From Paraspadella gotoi (taxonomy: Eukaryota; Chaetognatha), in assembly GCA_051294375.1 (NCBI GenBank), contig CM119268.1, positions 15,687,103 through 15,751,102 of the forward strand: a stretch of DNA of 64,000 bases, in the 5' to 3' direction. Position numbers and translations under genes: made by a program. Numbering within the stretch: the stretch's first letter is position 1; each line of letters starts with the position of its first letter. This document shows, one piece after another, positions 49,557 to 61,784 of this stretch. Under the pieces are notes generated by a model. That model saw only the letters and a list, made by a program, of their open reading frames with translations. It did no database searches and was not told where the DNA came from.

Positions 49557-49790
49557 AGATTTGGATTCATCATAAAAAGTTGATAAAAAAAAAATATAAC
49601 TCTTTTTGAAAAATTTTTTTCATTAAGTGGGTCAAAAATTAGAAAAAGCTATATTTTAAGCTGAAAATTTAACTTTTATATATTAAATATATAGTTTAAT
49701 TTTTAACCCACTTAATGAAAGAATTTTTAAAAATGATTTATATTTTCTTTTATGAACTTTTGACGAGAAATTCAAATCTGCATCAAAATT
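49557..49790. repeat. Foldback repeat inside the TIR element
   Basis: CAGATTTGGATTCATCATAA at the left and its near complement at the right enclose an inner pair TTCATTAAGTGGGT / ACCCACTTAATGAA around a centre near 49,675. Imperfect arms are about 110 bp each. Confidence 0.7.
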
Positions 49791-49946
49791 AAGAAAAGCT
49801 TATTTGAAATTTTTTGATTTTATAAGGATAGTACTATATATAAATATAATATAGTTACTGCGAAAATTAAAACATAAAATTAATTTTTTTATAAATTAAT
49901 ATTTACTGATGGTATGTTGTTCATAATTAACTTTTAGAATTTTCGT

Positions 49947-50265
49947 ATGAAATTGGTACAACCAATATAAAAATTATCCATTCATTTAATAAATAAGCTA
50001 TCTTGCCCCTGACTTGGACAGGCTTTTTGGTGGTTTAAGGCCTCCACACTCTTCACAAGATAATGACATAGCAGGTCCCTGCAGAAGCTTTCAATCAAGA
50101 CTTTCTCACAGTCTCGTTTATTCACTCCCAGAGTACCTGGCTTCCCTATCAATGAAGTCGAAAATAGTTCAAAGAATGTTTCAATTTGTATGAAAAGACC
50201 ACTCCCTAGATCTAGGGAATACTTATTGTACTCCGCACTAGCATCAAATACAAGGAGCTGAATTT
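49947..50265 (+). repeat. Dispersed repeat family R, longest copy
   Basis: It runs from GAAATTGGTACAACCAATAT to TTGTACTCCGCACTAGCATC and aligns with the copy at 3.86 kb. A second partial copy follows directly (50,266-50,338), giving a head-to-tail arrangement. Confidence 0.8.
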
Positions 50266-50542
50266 TAGAATTGGTACAACCAATATAAAAATTATCCATT
50301 CATTTAATAAATAAGCGATTATCTTGCCCCTGACTTTCACTACGCCTAGTCTATAGCAAGGATATTTACAAAGGTCAATGTTTGACCATAAAGAGAAGAG
50401 CAAAACAATTGAGGCGTAAGGTTTGAGTAAGTGCGTAAGCGTCAACTGGTTTGACCGAGGTATGAGTGTTACAGTTGTTCGTCCACAACACCCCAATCGT
50501 CGTATGCAGTTTTTAACCTCGACCTAAGTTCAATCTTGTGAA

Positions 50543-53500
50543 ATGAACTTCAAAAAAATAATCAATTTAACATTACTTGCCGTGCTCACTGTCACTCAAT
50601 CCTGCGTTATCACAAAAAAAGAAGGACGTGCGTGAGCTAATAGATGTAGTTTCTTGAATTATTACTGAATATTCATCTATAGCTAATACATAATTCGCTA
50701 TGTTTATATTTATGTTTATTTAATATTTATGTTATCTCACGCATGTCATTTGTCCCTGACAACGTCAGAAACTACGGAATTCTCTCTCTCGGGATGTCGC
50801 GACTCGGCCGTAGAGGTCAGTTTGGTTGTCGACTGCGACCAACTCGATGACAAAAGCGATTTTCTCATCATCATGGAGGATGAGAGCGGCCGTTACCTGG
50901 GCAGATTCTGGAACGTCTGCCCCAAACCGGAAAAGCGATCGAGAAAACGCAACGGTCACCTGGGCCCGAAATTGTCGGCCGCCGCTGACGACGTGCGCGG
51001 CGTCGGTCGAGAACGCATGGTGCTCTGCGTCGGCGACAGCAAGAAAATTGTTTTCACCGCGAGCCCGAAAATATTGAATCTCAGTCAAATCACGTTCGCC
51101 AACGTGCCCCCTTTGAGGCCGACGAGAAATGGCGGTATCGAGAGCGCTCTGGAGTTTGAGCTCGAACCAAATTACACGACCTTGCACGGCGACTGGGCGA
51201 TGGCCAAGTTCCTCACTTTTCGCGTGGGCAAAGACGGAAAAGAAGAAACCAACGAGACATTTCTTTACGCTGACGACGAATTCTTCTCCGTTTCCGTGGC
51301 GACCTCGGGAGCAGAAGATTCAACCTTACCCAAGGGCATCTTCGCCGTTTCAGGATTTTGCGACAACTTGAAGCAATTTAAGATGTTCGGGGGTGTCGCA
51401 CTGAAAGGAGAGAACGGGAAAATAACGCCACATCTGTCTTTTCAAAATAGCGGCGCTCACTTTTTGTCGAGGGTTTCACAGGGTATGCGAAAATCTATAG
51501 ATTCCTAAGGGGGGGGGGTAAAAAAAATATCACCAGGTAAACTCAGCTTCTCGGGATGACATTATTTTAATTTTGTCTTGATTAAAGTTCACAACATGTA
51601 TCAGTATTCGTTCGCAGCCATCGCACGACGATTCTTTTCAGTCTTATTTTTTCCACCAGCACGTCTACGACCCGGGCAATACTTTGCTTCTATTTATGTA
51701 AACAAAACGGAATCGCCGCTTTACCACAACGAAACTGTTATGTCGAATCTCTCCTCTATTGTGATAACTGTCTCCGTTGCCAAAAAGAAATACGACGCCT
51801 CCAAGTCCTGGTTTGTCGTTGGCGTATCTTTCGTCGTCGGAGTAATCCTGTCGTTGCTCTACAGGTTTTGATGACATACGTGAGAAAAACAATCGTTGTA
51901 ACAGATTCAACAAAAATCGAATTTTTCCTCCCAGAGTATTCTTCGTGAAGACTCGCGAATTTGCTTCGCCCGATGGAATTCCAACTCGAGCGCCGTCCAC
52001 GAACAGCTTCAAAGCGCTTTGGCTGTGGATGGGATTGGGCGGGAAGTCCTTTTCCACAATGACAGTCATTCTTTGCTCCGCTTTCTTCGTTCCCGGTTCG
52101 AACAATACCCATTCATCTTAATTTTTGTAATATAATATAGACATTAGACAATAGAAATACTATAAACGATAAAATCATTCTTTTCTCGGTAGGAAGTCAA
52201 TTCGTATTGTGGAATGTTCGGTCTCAATATCGAGAGGGAACAAATGATCTTTGCTATTACAACGAAAAGTGTTTCTCTCCAGCACCTCAAGTCATCCCCA
52301 TCAACATTCCCTTTAATAACATCGTTTCTAACGTTCCATACGTCGTCTTGGGTTTCGTATTTCTCGTTTACGTCTTTTCTTTGCAGGTAAATTGATGATA
52401 AATACAAAGATAACCTTAAGTCTTAACACACCCCCCTTTTCAGCATCGATGCTCCATGGCGGGACACCTCCGCTATTTCGATTACAGCCTCGGTTACGCT
52501 CTGGGGCTTGCCATGTTTATGGAAGGGCTGTTTTCAGCCTCGTATCACGTTTGCCCGACACGCCTCGTGTTCCAATTCGATTCTCTTTGCATGTTTCTCA
52601 TTGCCGCACTCGTGGTCGTCGCTGTCTTCAACGGTTGGTGTCTTACTGATGCGGATCTGGCGATCGACGAACTCATCAGAGACAGAAAAAAATTTTTTGA
52701 CGTGACCGCAGAAGACGACGTGTTCAGAGCTTTAAAGGTAGATTCAGATTGAATTGGCAGAGATTTATCATTTTCATCATTAAGACATTATCAACTATAT
52801 ATCTAATATATATATAAATTAAATAATGTAACCGAAGTAGGCTTGGGTTTAATAGTAAAAAAATTCAAATCAAGTGGTTTATTTTTTCACAGGCAAAGTC
52901 ATGCCAAGTCAAATTTGTACTTACATATGTATAAGGAATAAACATACTAAATAACAGACTAAGACGCGAGTAATTGAATTTAATTGATTGATTGATTGAT
53001 TAAACCCTTGATTTGCAAAAGCTTAAAGAAATATCTGTAATGCTAGTTCGATCTCATTCCCAATCATAAGCGATACGAATGCGGTCGTCACAACCCTTCC
53101 ATTCGGCGCTCGATTCGCGCGGGCAAGCTCTTCCTTGTCTTCATAGTTCCTATTGTCGTCTTTAACTTTCTTGGGTCCCTGATCGACGTCTTTTTGAGCG
53201 AAAAGCAGGAAGCCGATTGGCTCAGGATAGACTACACGGAAGAGAGGCCGAGAGACGTTAGTAGTATTTAATTTTATCACAATATTTTGACTTTAAACAA
53301 GAAAATTAACAGTTAATCACACCGTTCGGAGCCAGGAGCTGATTTTCGGAGTCTTGGTGATAATCTGGTATTTCTTACTGTGTTTTTGGGGCTTTTGGAA
53401 AGGCGGCTTTAGAAACGCTTGCGCCAAGGAATGCTGGAGTAAAAAGGTAACTTACATCATTTATTCGTTAGATGTAGTGCACTTATCCTTTTCCCATTTT

Positions 53501-54451
53501 CAAAGCCGACAGAATCAGCACGAGGCTCGGATAGTTATCGCCAAAGTGAGTTATCGGATCCGGAGTCAACAACCATTGGCCAACCATCAGAACATGAACG
53601 ATATCTTCCAAAGATTAGCGTGGTCCTAGTATTCGGAGTCTTCGCCATCTTAATTTTGGTCTTCATCGTATTCACGATCACCAACAACCGAGACTTCTCT
53701 CAAACTCTGCTAGTTGGAAGCATTGGTGAGGAAAGATTGTTTTTAAAATCCTTTTTCACAAATATTTATGAATACTTCTTTCCGCAGGACTTTGTATGAC
53801 CGCCCTTGTAGTCGGCGAAATGAAGCTGTACAAGTTTCTGATGAACAAAAAAATAAAGAGCAGCAATATCGATTCTTTCCCTTCTGCGGTCGGTCGAGCC
53901 CGTACGGTCCTCCTCGAGACGAGACCCTGGTTTATCTTTTTACTTTTGTGCTACTATGTTATTTGCTTCATCGTTTGGAGCGCTGCGATGTATTACTTTG
54001 CGGGAATTGGTACCTCTAACAAGAGCATACAACCACAAAAATCGAGGTAAGGGTTGTAGTGAAGGGAAGGAAAATCTATCGCAGATTCGCGTGATCATGT
54101 GCGTACGATTTCTACTTATTTTTAGTATTTCGCTTTTCTAACTTTGTCCTGCCAGAAACCGCAACAAAGACTGCATTGTCCTCGATTATTACGATCCACA
54201 CGATTTCTGGCATTTTTTGTCCGCAATTGGTCTCATGTTTGTTCTTCATCGCGCTCTGACAATCAGTAAGGTTAATTACGTAAGTAAGCGATAAATCGTA
54301 TATTTTACTTCCGACTTATATCCTTACAGGTTTTCCTTGTAGACTCTGTCGCTTGCTCTATTTTCATCCTAACGTGCAAGACATCTTCATTGAAAACGAG
54401 CCCATGAAAAAAATAATACAAAGAAATTATAAAATTGTGGAGAGTATATAA
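50543..54451 (+). CDS. sid-1: SID-1 transmembrane family protein
   Basis: Thirteen exons join in phase: 50543-50627, 50769-51482, 51660-51864, 51935-52095, 52193-52386, 52444-52737, 52893-52928, 53071-53256, 53336-53446, 53506-53725, 53788-54046, 54156-54265 and 54330-54451, giving about 898 aa. The order is signal peptide (LTLLAVLTVTQSC), an extracellular domain of about 330 residues with Asn-glycosylation sites, then about eleven membrane segments. Family marks are DLCYYNEKCFSP, FNNIVSNVPYVVLG, MFMEGLFSASYHVCP followed by FQFD, and KDCIVLDYYDPHDFWHFLS. These carry the conserved Ser, His, Asp and HxxxH residues that bind zinc in SIDT proteins. Members take up or traffic dsRNA and bind cholesterol. 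Uncertain points are the exon 1 donor and the final acceptor; an alternative last exon (from 54343) would stop at 54407. Confidence 0.92.
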
Positions 54452-54820
54452 CTTCGTATAATTTCAATATGTATATTTTTTTGGCTCCTTGGGAGACTAG
54501 TAAGATAACTAAAACTATAATTGTATGTGACAACGGCCTTTCACCGTCAATGATACTCGACTGACTGAGCTGCTCATTATTATAACGGAGAAAGAGTTTT
54601 TGGAAATGTAATATTTTTTTAATGTTAAATAAAAGCCCCCAAAACCAAAAACGTATGACGAGTTAATACTACGAAACTTCAAACCCAGGTAAAAATAATA
54701 GGATTTCTAGAAGGCGACGTACGGCAACCGAAAATGTCAAGTGGACGTGAGCGTCCGATTAATTTTCGTCGATCCCCACGACTAGACGAAGGCGAGTGGT
54801 GTCTTTCCTTTCCGGGATCT
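54452..54820. other. Convergent intergenic region, SID-1 gene to DARS1
   Basis: 370 bp between the two stops. AATAAA at about 54,628 lies on the plus strand and fits the polyadenylation signal of the SID-1 family transcript. Confidence 0.6.
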
Positions 54821-57800
54821 TCACGGAGTGAGTCTCTTTGGATCACGGGGAAACATAGAAGTGAACCGGATATTGTCGAGGCCCAAGAAAAGCATGGTGA
54901 CTCTTTCCAAGCCGATGCCGCCGCCCGCGTGGGGTGGACATCCGAACTTGAATGAGTCGATGTAGGACTGAATGGTTTCTAAGTCGATGCCATGGTGAAG
55001 AGCTCTGCGGAGAAAATAAGAACATGTATTGAATCGAACTTCACTTGCAGAAACATTTATCAATTCCCACCTTTCGGACAAAAGTTGTGGATCGTGTATC
55101 CTTTGCGCTCCGCTGAGGATTTCCTCCCCCCTCATAAACATATCGTACGAGTTTGAGTATTTGGTGCTGTTAGGATCCGGCATGGTGTAAAACGGACGAA
55201 CGGCTAACGGGTACTTGTCCAGCATGTAGAAGTCGGTGTCGTATTTGGCCTTGACCAAACGACCCAACAGCTTTTCGTTTGGAGTGCTAAGATCTTCTTC
55301 GTCGCCCATTTCGACTCCGACCTAGATTTATAATGTAATCATAAAATAATTATTTTACTGTAGAAACTACTTTTGTTTTACATTTGCTTGTCAATGCCCT
55401 CACTTGTCGAAGCATTTCAACTCCTTCGGAATATTCCAGTCTCAAAGGAGGGTCGAGCCATTTAAAAGGCTCCACTGGGTATTGCTTGCCGATTGTCTCT
55501 ATCTCGTTCTTAAAATTTTCGGAGAGACCTTGATTGATAAACAGTAGCTTTAAAACTTTTCTCATAACATTCTGAAGGAAAGCAGCGATAAGCGTCATCT
55601 GTACCTTTAAAGATGGAGATGAAAATTTGTCCAATAGTGTCCATTACCTATGAAAAAGATAAGAAGCAAAACTATAAAGAAGGCGGATGGTAAGGAGACG
55701 ATCTTAGGCAATAAGAAATAAAAGCACGTACTTCATGATAGTGATACTTGAACGCCATTTCCACGTCCAATCCGACAAATTCGCAAAGATGTCGATGCGT
55801 GTTGGAATCCTCCGCGCGGAAGACTGAACCAACAGTGAACACCTTAAATTCAAAGACGGTTATGCATGTAATTACAAAGTAAAACTAAAACTACCTTTTA
55901 TACACTACCAATATATGTAATTCATTAATACTTTCAAATAACCTTCTCGAAATCAGATGCGATGGCCATTTGCTTGTACAACTGCGGCGACTGAGCCAGA
56001 TAAGCTTTCCTCTTGAAGTAAGTAACCTCGAAGACATTGGCACCGCCCTCCGAGGCCGCGCTAATTATCTTCGGTGTATGAATCTCCACGAAGCCAGTCT
56101 CGTAGAGGATCTTGCGGAAATAGTGGCAGACGCCCGCCTCAACGCGGAAGATTGCCTAAGAATGATGGCATGGAGATTGGAGAGATTAAGTCAGAAGAGA
56201 AGATGAGAAAAAACCGATAATGAACAAAACCAGACCTGTTTCGTTGCGGTTCTCAAGTCGAGGATACGATTGTCCAATCGAGTGTCACGGTTCACGGTGC
56301 TCAGAGTATCATCGTTTTCAGATCTTTCCAAATCGTCAATTTGAACCTTTTAATCGACAACAAAAAATGTCATTTTGGGTCGTAGAAAAAATAAAAACCG
56401 ATGGATTGCTAAATGCGGTCACCGGTAATTTTGGCTCAGATTCGCTGACTGTCCAAAACTGGGTCACGTGAAGCTCGACTTCTTGCTGGGTGCAACCGGT
56501 GATCGGTTCATCAACGGATCGTACATGACCCTGAACGTCGACAATCGACTCGGGGGTGACTTTCGAGATGAACTTGATCATTTGCCTTGTTAAAACAAAG
56601 TCAAAAAAAAATTTTGTTCTCAACAAATCCAAACTAAGATCACATTTACCTGGAAGTTGTGGGGCCGACTGAAAGAATAGCCTGCACCTTGTACTGTTGA
56701 TGTCTGAGCACGAAGAAGCACTGCTTTCCCTTCGCACGTACCGCGTGCAAACGGCCACGCACCCAAAGACATTGATCCTTGACTTTTCGAGTAAGAGACC
56801 CAATGGATGTAAGGCTTCGGTCCTTCTTCTCTTGGCTCTGGTTTAGTGGGTACTTTCCGTAAAGTCCCTCTGATACGTCAACGCCACTGTCGGTTTCTGT
56901 TCATAATCAGTAAATGCTTGAATGAAGCATTTCGAAAATTAGTCGAGCTTGAAATAAAAAGGGCATCTGCTCAACTTCATTTGAATTACAGCAATATTAT
57001 CAATGTACACGGATTTCAAATGGGAGTGAAATGAAAAGAATTATCATAACTCTTAACTGACTGAATGTGATTAATATTTGTTCATTTCATTACTTAGAAA
57101 ATTCTCTGATTTTATGTTCCTATAAAGCAAATTGATAATACCTCACATCATAGCAGCTGGAGTGCTTGCCTTTTTTTGCAACATTTTTCCCCTTTTACTT
57201 TATAATTCAATTTTAAACTCATTGTAAAAAAAAATTGAGACGAAAAAGGTAATATCTTTAAAATTTATTAGTACAATGTCTCAGGAGCATTCAAAAATTT
57301 TTTTATTAATATATTTCAAGGTTTAGTTAGGCAACAGGCTCTTGTCTGTTCATTGTTCTTTTTCAATTATTTGAAATTATACAAAAGCTAAAATTTGTAT
57401 TTTTTATAAGTTTTAACTAATAAACCTATAAAATAAAAATGGCTCTCATTGTAGTTGTAAAAACGTTTTTAACATTCTGATTGCTCAGACACATTTTCCA
57501 ATGTCTATATTTTTAAGATGAACCAAAATTTTCAAACATTTCTCTTTTTTCATAAAAATATATCTTATTCAGGTCCTATTCAAATGCAAAAAAAATTACT
57601 TTTTTGAAATTCGACCATGCCATTGATGAGCCCATAACTAAGAAAGTAAGCAAGCTGGCCTAATGGGAGTTAAAATAAAAAACGTCAGCGATTTTTCTAT
57701 TAGAGTGCAAAATCTGAAGTTGCTATAACAGATCATTTATTTGATCCTTTCATTTCACTCCCATTTGAAATGCGTGTAAAACATGAAGGTTTTAAAGATC

Positions 57801-58190
57801 TCACATGTACTGTGTGATTGCATTGGTGTTAAGGACTAAGTCGAGGGAGCGAGTTTTAGAGGGTTTTAAATAATGTTTTTGAATACGGCAAACTGGTCGA
57901 AAAACTTACTCTCTACAGTCGATTATGCCAAATGAAAATAAATTAGATTAAACATTTTTTATAAGCAACTTTTATTACTGTACTATTTTACAAAACCAAT
58001 GAGTTTAGTTTAATCACTCACCTTCTGTATCTTCTCCCTGCTTAGTTTCTTCCTTCTTGTATTCCGCTTTCTTTTTCGCTTTTTCTTCCTTAGCCTTGAG
58101 TTTCTTAAGAGCGCTTTTGCTCAGAGGTTGACCGTCGGCATCTAACCCGTTTTCCAGGGTAGGTGCCGGCGGTGTGGATGTTGTGGACAT
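54821..58190 (-). CDS. DARS1: Cytosolic aspartyl-tRNA synthetase
   Basis: Ten exons join in phase: 58022-58190, 56650-56896, 56399-56585, 56236-56346, 55943-56155, 55732-55842, 55605-55647, 55404-55528, 55071-55321 and 54821-55004, giving about 546 aa. It charges tRNA-Asp with aspartate in the cytosol. The N-terminus is a lysine/glutamate-rich helix typical of animal AspRS. The OB-fold anticodon-binding domain follows ([20 protein letters not shown]). The class II core has [12 protein letters not shown], motif 2 [15 protein letters not shown], the DPPLRLEY region and motif 3 [10 protein letters not shown] near the end, finishing [11 protein letters not shown] as in other eukaryotes. Human DARS1 has 501 residues; the excess is in the N-terminal extension and small loops. 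The 1.1-kb first intron contains a TA-flanked TIR element. It lies 400 bp downstream of PELO on the same strand. Confidence 0.97.
57008..57776. mobile_element. TA-flanked TIR element in DARS1 intron 1, about 0.77 kb
   Basis: The ends read CACGGATTTCAAATGGGAGT (left, from 57,008) and the complement of CACGCATTTCAAATGGGAGT (right, to 57,776), with TIRs of about 30 bp. TA flanks both ends. No ORF of note. It fits a non-autonomous Tc1/mariner-type element, with TIRs different from those of the 12.8-kb element. Confidence 0.75.
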
Positions 58191-58588
58191 TGTAACAGGT
58201 GTTTCTATTGTCTTTTTTAATAAAAAAACGCAGAAACCATTAGTTTCCCTTTAAAAGAAAAATATTTATATAAATTAACAGAGAATACATAAAGAGCAAA
58301 CGATTTTTTTAAAAGTTTTATATTTAAACTAAACGCATTCGCATAGATTGGTAATTAAAATGAAATTAGAAAAGCTGTCAATGTTTTTGGCGAAATATCA
58401 ACGCTAACAAGGGTCATGATTAAGGGGTACTTTTTAGAAGATAAAAAGCGTGAAATAAAGCCTCTCCAAACAAACGTAATGCTAAATACAATAACGGTCC
58501 AACTAGACAGTATGTTTAAATTACACTACGGCTGCAGAGCTTGTCACCTATTCGAGGAAAACATTAGCTTAATAGAAGAAAAGGCGCC

Positions 58589-61171
58589 TTAATGTCCGTT
58601 AGCCATCGAAGGAACCGCATCCTCCTCATCCTCGTCCAAATCTGGCATCGGAAAACGCAACGTTGCTGCCACGCCCGTCAACTGGCCAAGCTATGACAAA
58701 TCAAATTGCATATTTTACATATTTATTCAAATTCTTCGGCGTTTGCTATGAAGAAAAAAGAAAACTTCAAAAACTAAGAATAAATCTTTCTCATAGTGTA
58801 CCTGCTCTCCGCTGACGTGAAGAGAAGAAAATATTTTGACGTCACCACCGTTTTCGCGAACAGTTTCCACTAGATCCACAAACTTTCTCCGTTCTCTAAC
58901 GTTGCGAGATCTGTTAATTTAGTATAGGGAGAAAATAAAAACTAGAGAAAGAAATCGAGTCAAACACCTACGTCGAAGCAAAAACTGGATGATGCAATAA
59001 TGCAATGCCGTTAAATATAATTAAGTGAGTCACTGTTCTACCTCAACAGACACAAAGAAGTCTAATAAACAAAAAAAATACTATAAGTTAAACGAGAACA
59101 AGAAAATTTAAAAGAAAATTATTTGGCTAAAAAATGTCTAAAAAACTATACGATATACATAATTTAAGTTGAGTTTTTATCTAATAAAACAATTTTTTCC
59201 GAAAGGTTGCGCATAAGGCCTTAAAAATGAAAATTAAACAAAAGACCTTGTATTCTCTTTTAATCTTTGTTATTGTTTAGGTTAAGATTTTGTTAACAAT
59301 TTGAAATCATGAGAATGTCTGTAACACAGTGAGGGAGAAAGAGAGAAAGATAAATATTTGAAAGCTTACATTTTAAGCATTTTAAAACACAACAAGAATA
59401 AAAAATAAACTCGCCTGAATAGCTCGTCAGTGATGAGTAAGGTTTCGACGGCCTGCTCCGCGTTGGCCTGAATGACTTGCTTGGGTCCGTACACGGCGCG
59501 GTCGGGATCCATCTGCAGCACCGAGTAGAACTGCTCCAGCGCCTTTACCTCTGACGAAAACTTGGTTTCCTGCAACCTGGCGGAGACTCCAGGGTCTTGG
59601 AGCACCTCCTTCAGGGAATGCTTGAAACCCGAGGAAGAGTGGACGACTATGAACTTGGCCCGGTTTTCTAGGAGCACCTTGTACTCGGACTTGATCGCTT
59701 CCGCCCAGAGATACTCCATGAACTGATCCTTGACAAAGCCGGGAGACGCCACAACGAGACACTTGACGATGTCAAAGTTGACGTGACGCAGCACGGCCTG
59801 AAGAATTGACTCGTAGAATTTGGCCAGGCCTTTGTCGTGCTGAGCACAGTTGCCTTTCCGTTTTCGCGGGATAGACACGTCGATCTTGGCGCGGAGTAAG
59901 GTCATATTTGTGGTGACTAGACAAACGTGCGCCAGACCCTCCTAATGCAGAAAAAAATTGCAACATATGATCAAACAGTACCAGGAGAGCGACCGAAAAT
60001 AACCACCCCAAAAAATTTTATAGCTCTAACAACTTCGAATAAAAAATTTATTGATAGCGCAATACAATCACAAATCGTGTTAGGTTTCATAGGTAGCACA
60101 TGTTATGGCGTGCGTCTACCCAAAGCAGCAAGCTGAAGTTTAAGTTGCCTTTTCAAGAAGGGGAATTTTTTTTAGATCAACTGTTTTTTACTTTTGTTCT
60201 TCTGAATTTTGACTGACTTTGATTTGCACTTTGCTACACCTTGAACTACTATTTTGTTGAACCCAGTGGGTCAGGAACAACGGCGCAACATTAATGGCAT
60301 TTTGTTCGCAATAGTTTTTATCATCCAGATTTCGTCTTTAAGAGAAACTGGCAGGTTGCTGCTACGTGTTTTTTGGGATGCGGAATTAATGAAAAGCTAA
60401 AAAAAAGTAAGTGTTAATAAAACTAACAGGTTTTTTCTATCATTTAAGAGCTTGTTCATAAAAATCGGACAAGGAGTTGAGATGCTTCTACTTTTTCTTT
60501 GGGGTCAGTTTCCGTGGCTCTCCCGGTAAGTTGTGCTTTTTAAAATTCAAAGAGTACGGACAACAGGGATTTCTCAGAAACAAATCCAAAGCACCTGCAT
60601 AACAACAGCGGCGACGTCGGCGCTTTGTGTGGGATCGCAAGCCATGTCTATCCTCTCCAAAACAATAGCGTCCCAACATTGTTTGGCCAACGTGAATTTT
60701 CGGTTCAGCTCCAAATCCACTGTATGGTAAGCGCCCATCTTCACATATTGATTTTCCTTTAAGGTATTATCCATATTTACATTTCGAATTATACGTATGA
60801 AGAACAATATTAAACAACTGAATTACTGTATTAAATACCTGAATGTTTCGGCCTTTAACCCTAAGCATACAGGCTGCCGTATCGAAGTCTACCTCTTCAA
60901 CCGAGATCGTTAACGTGGTTCGGACTCGAGAACTACTAGTGCTGCCTGCGTTTAAATTCACATAAAATAAATGACTTGAAACAAGCCAGAATTGTTGAGA
61001 ATTCCTACCTGTAGCTGATTCCGTTTGAACTTTTCTGATGGTCGTTGCTCTCAGGCTGTCGCCGGGGGCGATCAGGTTGTAGGCGTGCCACATGTCCTCC
61101 TCTTCTTCGGCTACCAGCGTCATTTGCCCACTTCCATCTTTCGCACTCACGTCACGACTAACCAGCTTCAT
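58589..61171 (-). CDS. PELO: Pelota, ribosome-rescue factor
   Basis: Six exons join in phase: 61009-61171, 60839-60945, 60595-60756, 59415-59941, 58802-58910 and 58589-58690, giving 389 aa, the normal length for Pelota/Dom34. It acts with HBS1 in the cytoplasm to split stalled ribosomes during no-go and non-stop decay. Domain 1 shows WHAYNLIAPGDSLRATTIRK and YVKMGAYHTVDLELNRKFTL. The central domain has VSIPRKRKGNCAQHD, VVASPGFVKDQFMEYL and ENRAKFIVVHSSSGFKHSL. The C-terminal domain has LLITDELFR, KIFSSLHVSGEQLGQLTGVA and an acidic tail. As expected for Pelota, the eRF1 GGQ motif is absent. The intron after 59,415 needs a GC donor (CAG|GCGAGT), and the resulting Arg codon and downstream frame fit the family exactly. 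Confidence 0.97.
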
Positions 61172-61784
61172 TTTTAAATAATATTAGCAATAACTTTGTA
61201 TTATTAGATCGACTAGAGTACTCTTCTGCGTTATTTCTTCCGACAAGTACGTTTAGTTCTTAGAAAATGTTTCGATAACATCGTAGTAAACTCACAACAC
61301 ATCTTCTGCGGAAAAAGCGAAAAAAGAACCATTTATAGTTTACAATATTAAAAAGCGCATAAAGTTGATACATGGCTTGTACTAGTGCATCTTTTTAAAA
61401 ATCGTACAGGAGTATTAACATGGCAAAAAACTGAGAATTGCTAAAACATTAAAACATTTTAATAACGTTTTTCGTTTGAAATATAAGTCACTGATAATTT
61501 TTATCGAAATTAACATTGTAATTTGCGCGTTTACGGTTTATGTAAAACGTTTCAAACATGTAAACCACAAGTAAATACCCTTGCACGAATTTTGCCTATT
61601 GAAAATGAAAAAAATTAGGACTATGAATAATAAAATAAAAGGGCTCAATATTCTGTCAATTCTTTCCAATCACGCGGGGGTGTTTATGTGTGTAGGAGAG
61701 AGAGAGAGACTGAAGTTAAAACCTGATCAAGATCAGAAATGAATGGCAACAGGATATAGAATTGGATATAGGGTATAAATGTGT

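Larger units (their letters stand above)
49148..50487. mobile_element. TIR element, about 1.34 kb, with nested repeats
   Basis: The ends are inverted repeats of about 80-85 bp starting TGTGGACGAACAACTGTAAC and including CCTCGGTCAAACC and CTCAATTG (left 49,148-49,225; right about 50,402-50,487). Both sides are flanked by ACAC, a likely 4-bp target duplication. Inside are a foldback (49,557-49,790) and one and a quarter copies of repeat R. No transposase is seen. It ends only 56 bp before the start codon of the SID-1 family gene. Confidence 0.75.
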
